Shown in pieces: positions 7,809 through 13,680 of a stretch of 22,867 nucleotides of DNA. The DNA comes from Candidatus Gastranaerophilales bacterium. GTDB taxonomy: Bacteria > Cyanobacteriota > Vampirovibrionia > Gastranaerophilales > Gastranaerophilaceae. Location: the NCBI GenBank assembly GCA_900552525.1, contig UNSK01000032.1, positions 1 to 22,867 on the forward strand, in the 5' to 3' direction. Each line of letters starts with the position of its first letter. Within the stretch, counting starts at the first letter, position 1. The translations under genes were made by a program, and so were the position numbers. The notes under the pieces are model-generated. The model was not told where the DNA came from. It did no database searches and saw only the letters and a program-made list of their open reading frames with translations.

Positions 7809-10749
7809 ATTTAACAACCTGTTTAATCTTACCGTATATTTTTCCCTTCTTTGAAGAATCAATAATATCCATAATAATATCTTCCATTATGCTTATTTCT
7901 TCCTTTTGAGCTTCTGGTAAAGATTTTCTCCAGGCAGAAAGAGATTTCCTAAAATCATCCCCGTCAACCATACAATCATCTGTTCCAATAAGCTTTGAAT
8001 ACTTTTGCGTAAACCAATCATTAAATTTTTTGTAGCATTCTGTAATTAAATCAGAAGCCATTTGTGCATTTTTTAAAATAACATTCATATCGGTGAATAC
8101 AAGTTCCTGATATTTTCCTGATTTGATATTAGCTGCATTTGAAATTTTCCCTGTATTATAACCAAATCCGCAATATTCAATTCCTCGCTTTGCAGCAGCA
8201 CTTGCCTGAGCCAAATCTTGAGAAATACCTACAGAACCATCCATGTCAAAAAACATCTTTTCGCATGAATATCCGCCGTAAGTACACACAAGCCCTGTAA
8301 ACATAGCTTCAAACGGGTAGTCAGTATTATCTGTTTTATTTTCAAAAACAGCACCAAGGAAATTACCTCTCGGATCAAGAGTTATAAAATTAACATTTTC
8401 AGAATTATGCCATGGCTTACCTTTACGCTGCATGATATCATTCATTACTTCAAGATTTGTTGCATGCCCGCATTCGTGAGAAGTGGTAACTATTTTATTA
8501 TACATAGGCATTTCTGGACGTGATGTCCTTCCTGTCAGCATTTGTAGATAAGCCTCTATAAACTCGCCTATTGATGCCTTGCTTTTATTTCGTTCATACA
8601 TAATCTGCTCGGCTTTTTCTATAAGAGATTTTATCTCCACAAACGACATATGCTCGGTAAGTTTTACAAGCTTATCCATCATGTGTTCTTTGTCTTCAAG
8701 CTTTCTATATGCTAGAGGCAGTTTTGATTCTTTTATTCTATTTTCAAGAATTTCTTTTCTTGAAGCTTTATTAAATGCAGGAGAATCGACAGCTATATGT
8801 TGATTAAACCCTCTAACAACCTCCGGAATCAAATCAGCATAATCTTTTTCCGTAGAACCTATTACAAGAATGCTTACATCCTCAGAAACAGCTTTTTGCA
8901 TTTCATCCGTAAGCTGTGCCATTGCCTGTCTGTAACCAGGCAAGTACGGGCCAGAGAAAGCAAATTCTTCAAAATTGTTAATAAACATAATAGCTGTTTT
9001 ATACTGATTCTGCCGGGCAGCTTTTTTAGCTTCTGTAAAAATTCTGCTCATAGCATTCTTAGGTGTTTCTATAGAAACACCTTCGTTGTCTCTCTCAGAG
9101 ACAGCGAAGTCCGAAGAACTTATTGAAAGGAACGGAACTTTTGCTTCTCCCGCTATTGTTTCAGCAGTGTATTTTCGCCCAGAACCAGCTTCAGGGTCTT
9201 TTGAATATATTAAAAGACCTTTTGTACCTATTTTACCTGTTTTTATTTGTCTTATTATAGCCTCAATGTCCTTTTTTGTAGTTTCTTTTCCATACATTGA
9301 GGCAAGAGTTTTACCTGTATCATATATAACTTCCGGCTGCTTTGCAGATTTATCAAATAGTTCATTGGCAATCTGTGCAAATTCATCTACTTCTTTTGCT
9401 GTAATCTTTTTCTTTGAGTTAGCATAATATCCGGAAACACGTTTCATTAAGTCAACAGCTTTATCAGGAAAAATTCCTTTCATCCGGCCTGCATGATAAA
9501 TAACTCTATCCTTTGCATCTGATGTGAAAGGAAGAGGGACATCTTTAAGCATCTTTTTATTCAATAATGCTTGTGCTTCATACGACTGAACCGGAGGTAT
9601 TGAATATGATAAAAAGTTATCAAACAAAGATTTCAATGTAGGGTCTTTTACAAGTTTGTAATAAACATCACTGCTCTGGAAAAATACAATTTTTAACTTA
9701 TCATCAGTACTGGCAATTGCCTGACTTAGGCCATTTGTATAGCTAATTTCACCATTAGCCTGCATAGAATTTACAAGAAGTCTGTCCAAATCTACCAGAA
9801 ATATTTTCTGCATTTCAGGATTTAGTGTTTTTTGATTCATTACCTCATCCATAAGTTCGGTATCTTTTATATCATTAGACATTGCAAAGATATGTGTATT
9901 TTCAGTGTTAAAATTTCCATGCTTTTCTGCATTCAATGTATTTACTATACTTGCAGTAATTCTTTCTGCTTCTTTTGCATCATCGTAAGTAACATTTAAG
10001 TTTGACCCAAGAGCCAGTTTATTCCATACTTCTATAGCCCTATTATCATATATTTTCATATAATTAGGTTTAATGTCCTCAATGTTTTTATAAAGACCGT
10101 AACTCAGAGCTCCCTGCAAAAATTGCTGTGTATATGTGCCCCCTTTTTTAGAAATCTCATTTATAGCAGTACCAAGAAGCATGTAAGAATCGACTGCATG
10201 AGTTTTTTCCTCAACAGCCTTCAATTCTTCTTCCATAGAAGCAGAAAGCTTTACATTTTCGACCTTTGCTTCTACTGGAATAGTATCCATATACGCTGCA
10301 TTATCCTCACGCAAATCATTGATTAAGTCATTCATATAATCTCTTGCACCAGCAGTTTGCAGCATATTATTTTTAGTATAGTTATTAATAAGCTTGCTTA
10401 ATGTTGATACAGACTCAACAACACCGGTAGATAACAATTCTTCATCAAGCTGTGAAAGGTTTTCGTCAGTTTCTTCTATAGATGCCTGAATTATATGTGC
10501 AGCTGAAATTTCTGAATGTCCAAAACTTTCAGCAATTTCTTTTGCTCTGTCAAATAAACGCTGTGCGTCATCTGTAAAATTAATCTTACTGCTGTCCTTT
10601 GCCTTAAAGGAAATATAACTCTTAGGAACGCCTAAAAGCTTATTATTTTCAGTATTTAACACAGCAGGGCTGTCTTTTTCAGCATCTTTTTTCAGGGAAG
10701 TTGCAGAAACCTTTGACATTGAGTCAATCAAACCTATACTTAATATCAC
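7807..10749 (-). CDS. chimeric Clp-N / pseudo-AAA / FtsH-type M41 metalloprotease
   Basis: I do not know a named protein with this layout. Residues about 56-205 resemble the Clp N-domain double repeat (INFTDDAQRLFDRAKEIAES, GHSEISAAH). Residues about 230-470 follow the ClpA/B/C D1 module: IFLVDLDR at 316-323 at the Walker B site, then a DPTLKSLFDNF stretch and FPDKAVDLM, matching the family's RF and LPDKAIDL landmarks, with no usable P-loop. Residues about 495-700 follow the FtsH AAA module (GEAKVPFLSISSSDF), but the P-loop has decayed to PEAGSGRKY (519-527), Walker B reads IMFINNFEE (587-595), and the arginine-finger stretch has become RGFNQH. The M41 peptidase is intact: HECGH at 758-762 and a third zinc ligand, Asp845, in SQDLAQAS. 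No membrane segment is evident, unlike true FtsH. The start is GTG, supported by AAGGAG (10758-10763) eight bases away. SFKAK occurs at residues 47-51. Confidence 0.85.
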   Translation of the reverse strand: MILSIGLIDSMSKVSATSLKKDAEKDSPAVLNTENNKLLGVPKSYISFKAKDSSKINFTDDAQRLFDRAKEIAESFGHSEISAAHIIQASIEETDENLSQLDEELLSTGVVESVSTLSKLINNYTKNNMLQTAGARDYMNDLINDLREDNAAYMDTIPVEAKVENVKLSASMEEELKAVEEKTHAVDSYMLLGTAINEISKKGGTYTQQFLQGALSYGLYKNIEDIKPNYMKIYDNRAIEVWNKLALGSNLNVTYDDAKEAERITASIVNTLNAEKHGNFNTENTHIFAMSNDIKDTELMDEVMNQKTLNPEMQKIFLVDLDRLLVNSMQANGEISYTNGLSQAIASTDDKLKIVFFQSSDVYYKLVKDPTLKSLFDNFLSYSIPPVQSYEAQALLNKKMLKDVPLPFTSDAKDRVIYHAGRMKGIFPDKAVDLMKRVSGYYANSKKKITAKEVDEFAQIANELFDKSAKQPEVIYDTGKTLASMYGKETTKKDIEAIIRQIKTGKIGTKGLLIYSKDPEAGSGRKYTAETIAGEAKVPFLSISSSDFAVSERDNEGVSIETPKNAMSRIFTEAKKAARQNQYKTAIMFINNFEEFAFSGPYLPGYRQAMAQLTDEMQKAVSEDVSILVIGSTEKDYADLIPEVVRGFNQHIAVDSPAFNKASRKEILENRIKESKLPLAYRKLEDKEHMMDKLVKLTEHMSFVEIKSLIEKAEQIMYERNKSKASIGEFIEAYLQMLTGRTSRPEMPMYNKIVTTSHECGHATNLEVMNDIMQRKGKPWHNSENVNFITLDPRGNFLGAVFENKTDNTDYPFEAMFTGLVCTYGGYSCEKMFFDMDGSVGISQDLAQASAAAKRGIEYCGFGYNTGKISNAANIKSGKYQELVFTDMNVILKNAQMASDLITECYKKFNDWFTQKYSKLIGTDDCMVDGDDFRKSLSAWRKSLPEAQKEEISIMEDIIMDIIDSSKKGKIYGKIKQVVK

Positions 10750-10859
10750 GTAAAATTCTCCTTAAAATATATTATCTCAAACCCTATAAATTTAAATTTT
10801 GCTATCTCGCCGTAAAAAATTTACAATTATTAATAGTTGTCTGCTTCAATAATATTACA

Positions 10860-10893
10860 TGGTATAATATTTTTATAATTTTTTTTAAAGGAG
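10860..10893 (+). promoter_or_regulatory. ssb promoter (extended -10) and RBS
   Basis: TGGTATAAT at 10860-10868 is a perfect -10 hexamer with an extended TG. A weak TTGTCT lies at 10837-10842, 20 bases upstream of the hexamer, longer than the usual 17, which the extended -10 could offset. Transcription would begin near 10875. AAAGGAG at 10887-10893 is an RBS seven bases before the ATG at 10901. The rest of 10750-10859 must also contain the promoter of the divergent protease gene, which I cannot place. Confidence 0.6.
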
Positions 10894-10900
10894 AAGGTTA

Positions 10901-11227
10901 ATGAACACAGCAACTATCATTGGAAGAGCCGGTCAGGACGCTGAAATTAAATATTTTGAATCAGGAAAAGTTAAAACAACATTTTCGCTGGCTGTTGGCC
11001 GCTGGGATTCTAAAACAAAAGAAGAAGTAACAGATTGGTATAATATCGAAGTTTGGGATAAACAGGCTGAATTTGCAGGCGAATATATTAAAAAAGGCCG
11101 TCAGGTAGTTGTTGACGGCAGAATTTCCATTAGCAAATGGACAGATCAGACAGGCGAGGAAAGAGAAAGATTTCTTATTGTAGCAAATAATGTTAGATTA
11201 TTAGGTTCAAAAAGAGACGCAGAGTAA
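10901..11227 (+). CDS. ssb: single-stranded DNA-binding protein, short form without acidic tail
   Basis: This is an OB-fold SSB that coats single-stranded DNA during replication and repair. The pattern is typical of the family: an N-terminal MNTATIIGRAGQDAEIKY, then FSLAVGR, DWYNIEVWDKQAE, YIKKGRQVVVDGRI and a final RFLIVANNVRLLG. At 108 residues the protein stops immediately after the OB fold (…GSKRDAE). The flexible linker and the acidic DDDxPF tip that recruits partner enzymes in most bacterial SSBs are missing. Tail-less SSB-like proteins are known from filamentous cyanobacteria, so this need not be a truncation, and the stop is followed immediately by an overlapping start. It has a strong promoter and RBS of its own and is the first gene of a three-gene operon. 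A full-length SSB may exist elsewhere. Confidence 0.93.
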   Translation: MNTATIIGRAGQDAEIKYFESGKVKTTFSLAVGRWDSKTKEEVTDWYNIEVWDKQAEFAGEYIKKGRQVVVDGRISISKWTDQTGEERERFLIVANNVRLLGSKRDAE

Positions 11228-12531
11228 TGATTTTTACTGATATTGTTGGAATAATAGCAGACGACCTGACAGGAGCAAATGATACAGCTCTGCAATTTCA
11301 CTTAAGAGGTGCCAATACAAGAATATTGCTCGATGGAGAATATATACCTCAAAAAAATGAAGAAACAGAAGTATGGGCATTATCAACTGAATCAAGAAAC
11401 ATTGATGAATGGGAAGCTGTTGAAAAAGTTGAACGGGCTGTTAAATCTTTTCTTGAAAACTTCTCGTTTGAGTACTATTACAAAAAAATAGATTCCACAC
11501 TAAGAGGGCATATTGCATTAGAAACTCTTACTATGCTTGACATTCTGGGTTATGACGCAGCCATCATTATACCGGCATTTCCGCAGGAAGGGAGAATTAC
11601 AGTTGGAGGCTACCATCTCTTAAAAGGTGTGCCGATTGGAAGAACTGAAATTGCAATGGATCCGCATTCTCCAATATTAGAATCCCATATACCAACACTT
11701 CTGCGTTCACAACTAAAAGAAAAACAAAAAGAGCTTGTTGGTACTATTGATTTGAAAACAATAATGAACGGAGCAGGCCCTATCTTAATAAAAATCAACG
11801 AGCTTATAAAAGACGGTAAAAAGCTTATTATTGCAGACTCTACATCTATTACAGACATTGAACAGCTTGCTCTTGCAATAAAAAAATGTGACAAAAAGCT
11901 TCTTCCGGCCGGAACTGCTGCCGGAGCTCAAGTTTTGGGCAAAAGCTGGCTTTCTGGTATTGAAAAAGAAAGAGAGTCTGTAAAATTACCCAAATTGCCA
12001 AAGTTTATTGTTTCAGGAACTGCTACAAACATAACAGCAGAACAAATACATAAACTTGAGCAATCTGATGATTACAATGATGTTAATTTTATACCTCTAG
12101 AAACATCAGATATTTTAGAAGGAGTTAATAACGACATTGTAGAAAGAATTATAAATAACCTTAACAGCGGAGTAACAGTTGCAGTACATACTTCGCATTT
12201 GATAGCAAACTTTGACGGCTTTTCTGACGATTCATTTAATGCAGAATTAACCAAAGAAAAGCTTTCATCAATGATTACGGACTATCTTGCAGAGCTTGCA
12301 CGCAGAGTTCTTGAGCAGATTAATGTAATTCTCATAACTCTGGGCGGAGAAACATCATACAAATGCTGCAAAAGTATAAATTCAAATGAACTTAAACTCA
12401 TTGATGAAGTTGCACCGGCAATTTCATTATGCGTTGATACACACGGAAGGTGGATTGTTACCAAATCCGGCAATCTTGGCAACACAAGGACTTTAATAGA
12501 AATATTAGATTATTTTAAACATCATGAATAA
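11227..12531 (+). CDS. four-carbon acid sugar kinase (DUF1537; threonate/erythronate kinase family)
   Basis: The family phosphorylates D-threonate, L-threonate or D-erythronate at C4, using ATP in the cytoplasm. The N-terminal substrate-binding domain shows IADDLTGANDTA at residues 10-21 and KKIDSTLRGH, and continues with PAFPQEGRITVGGYH and MDPHSP. The C-terminal nucleotide-binding domain shows SGTAT (about residues 258-262), the ITLGGETSYKCC stretch and a late KSGNLGNTRTL. The length of 434 residues is normal. The ATG shares one base with the ssb stop codon (TAATG), and its own end overlaps the next gene by eight bases, so translation is coupled. The partner gene is PdxA-like, the standard partner in sugar-acid breakdown pathways. 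Which sugar acid is used cannot be decided from motifs. Confidence 0.88.
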   Translation: MIFTDIVGIIADDLTGANDTALQFHLRGANTRILLDGEYIPQKNEETEVWALSTESRNIDEWEAVEKVERAVKSFLENFSFEYYYKKIDSTLRGHIALETLTMLDILGYDAAIIIPAFPQEGRITVGGYHLLKGVPIGRTEIAMDPHSPILESHIPTLLRSQLKEKQKELVGTIDLKTIMNGAGPILIKINELIKDGKKLIIADSTSITDIEQLALAIKKCDKKLLPAGTAAGAQVLGKSWLSGIEKERESVKLPKLPKFIVSGTATNITAEQIHKLEQSDDYNDVNFIPLETSDILEGVNNDIVERIINNLNSGVTVAVHTSHLIANFDGFSDDSFNAELTKEKLSSMITDYLAELARRVLEQINVILITLGGETSYKCCKSINSNELKLIDEVAPAISLCVDTHGRWIVTKSGNLGNTRTLIEILDYFKHHE

Positions 12532-13459
12532 TTATCAAAACAAAATTGTAATAACAACCGGAGATCCAAACGGGATTGGAGCGGAAATAACAATTAAAGC
12601 ATTAAATTTATTGAACCTTCCGTCCAAAGATATTGTATTGGTTTCTAACTCTAAAATTCTCAACAGTTATGGCGTGTTAAATAATAATTATGAAATTGTA
12701 GAACTGGATTACCCGCATAAGGTCGTACCGGGAGAAGTTTCGGAGTATGCCGGAGATTTTGCATTCAGGGCATTAGAAAAAGCTTGCGAATTACAGCCTA
12801 AATTTATTGTTACTGCTCCGACCTCAAAGGAAGCAATGAATCTGGCCGGTCACGCTTATGAAGGTCAAACAGAAGTACTTGAACATTTTCTTGCTCATGA
12901 CGGACAAAAAGCAGAAATGCTATTTGTATCTAAAGATTTTCGAGTTTTATTACTAACAAGGCATTGTGCATTAAAAGATGTAAGCAGTCTTATTACCAGA
13001 GAGATTATAATCGAAAAAACAGAACGCTTAAGAAGCTTTTTCCAGAATAAATTAATGATAAAAAAACCTTCTTTTGCTCTATGTGCACTTAACCCTCATG
13101 CTGGAGAAAGCGGTATTATCGGCAAAGAAGAAGATGAAAAAATTCTTCCGGCCATCGAAGCCGTTAGAAAACGAGGTATTAATATAACTAATCCGCTTCC
13201 TGCTGATACATTATTTGTAAAGGCAGTTCAGAATTATATAAAAGGTGATAAACTACCATATGATTGCTATATAGCCTGTTACCATGACCAGGGCTTAATC
13301 CCTATAAAAGCAATTGCTTCTGAAAAAACAGTAAATATGACAATCGGCCTTGATATCATTAGGACCTCGCCAAGTCATGGAACTGCGTTTGATATTGCAG
13401 GGAAAAATATAGCTAATCCTGAATCGATGATTGAAGCTATCAAATATTGTCTTTATTAA
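12524..13459 (+). CDS. pdxA: PdxA-family 4-phospho sugar-acid / 4-phosphohydroxythreonine dehydrogenase
   Basis: PdxA-family enzymes oxidise and decarboxylate 4-phosphohydroxy-L-threonine in vitamin B6 synthesis. The PdxA2 subgroup acts on 4-phospho-threonate or erythronate derivatives in catabolism. The start VITTGDPNGIGAEI is the family signature. The three metal-binding histidines are all present: His147 (TRHCALKDV), His192 (NPHAGE) and His254 (CYHDQGLIP). HGTAFDIAGK near the C-terminus is also conserved. The length of 311 residues is near normal. The gene overlaps the kinase by eight bases and has no clear RBS of its own, so expression depends on the upstream gene. The kinase partner argues for the PdxA2 (catabolic) role. 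Because no other B6 gene is visible, a role in pyridoxal phosphate synthesis remains possible. Confidence 0.9.
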   Translation: MNNYQNKIVITTGDPNGIGAEITIKALNLLNLPSKDIVLVSNSKILNSYGVLNNNYEIVELDYPHKVVPGEVSEYAGDFAFRALEKACELQPKFIVTAPTSKEAMNLAGHAYEGQTEVLEHFLAHDGQKAEMLFVSKDFRVLLLTRHCALKDVSSLITREIIIEKTERLRSFFQNKLMIKKPSFALCALNPHAGESGIIGKEEDEKILPAIEAVRKRGINITNPLPADTLFVKAVQNYIKGDKLPYDCYIACYHDQGLIPIKAIASEKTVNMTIGLDIIRTSPSHGTAFDIAGKNIANPESMIEAIKYCLY

Positions 13460-13473
13460 TATTTAAATTGCTA

Positions 13474-13508
13474 AGCAATAATCCTGCCGTAACGGCAGGA
13501 TTATTGCT
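13474..13508 (+). terminator. intrinsic terminator of the ssb-kinase-pdxA operon
   Basis: A 16-17 bp perfect stem is formed by AGCAATAATCCTGCCGT and its complement, with only one to three loop bases, followed by TGTTTTCTTAGTTTT. It starts 15 bases after the pdxA stop codon. The T-run is interrupted, so termination may be less sharp than at the other hairpins in the window. Confidence 0.85.
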
Positions 13509-13553
13509 GTTTTCTTAGTTTTGTATTCGTTTTTTGAATACTATTTGTATTAC

Positions 13554-13588
13554 AATTTGTTAAAATTTGTTACATTGTGTAACAAATT
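13554..13588. promoter_or_regulatory. operator-like cluster of TTTGTTA half-sites
   Basis: AATTTGTTA occurs at 13554-13562 and again at 13564-13572, exactly one helical turn apart. The second copy forms a perfect 11-bp inverted repeat with TGTAACAAATT (13578-13588) across three bases. A looser copy (TATTTGTAT) lies at 13542-13550. This is the appearance of a dimeric regulator's binding site with an added half-site. It sits just upstream of the sigma-28-like promoter of the coiled-coil gene, so an activator or repressor there is plausible. The hairpin is AT-rich and lacks a T-tract, so it is not a terminator. Confidence 0.5.
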
Positions 13589-13600
13589 GTTCAATTTTAC

Positions 13601-13627
13601 TAAAGTTTTTCAAAAAAATACCGTAAT
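13601..13627 (+). promoter_or_regulatory. sigma-28 (FliA/SigD)-like promoter of the coiled-coil gene
   Basis: TAAAGTTT at 13601-13608, an 11-base gap, and ACCGTAAT at 13620-13627 repeat the layout found at 1832-1858. Over the 39 bases from AAAG to the TATAC that follows, I count 28 identical positions between the two sites without any gap. The predicted transcript start would be near 13634, about 47 bases before the ATG at 13681. The -10 element keeps the CCG core but is otherwise degenerate. Confidence 0.5.
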
Positions 13628-13680
13628 AGATAACATATACGTTTTAAATAATGGATGTGCATCAAAAGAAAGGAGCGCAA

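Noticed and set aside
7807..10749. Several open frames on the + strand opposite the chimeric protease gene
   Set aside because: None has an RBS or a recognisable protein. They are antisense shadows of a long gene with clear motifs.
10809..10816. GCCGTAAA upstream of ssb as a third sigma-28-like -10 element
   Set aside because: No TAAAGTTT lies 11 bases before it; the nearest TAAA elements are at spacings that do not fit. The extended -10 box nearer the gene is better.
13564..13588. Inverted repeat as a transcription terminator
   Set aside because: The stem is AT-rich and no T-run follows. The true terminator of the upstream operon is at 13474-13508.
13651..13680. Earlier in-frame ATG of the coiled-coil gene
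   Set aside because: It has no RBS, and the AGGAG at 13671-13675 lies between the two ATGs at the correct distance for the second one.
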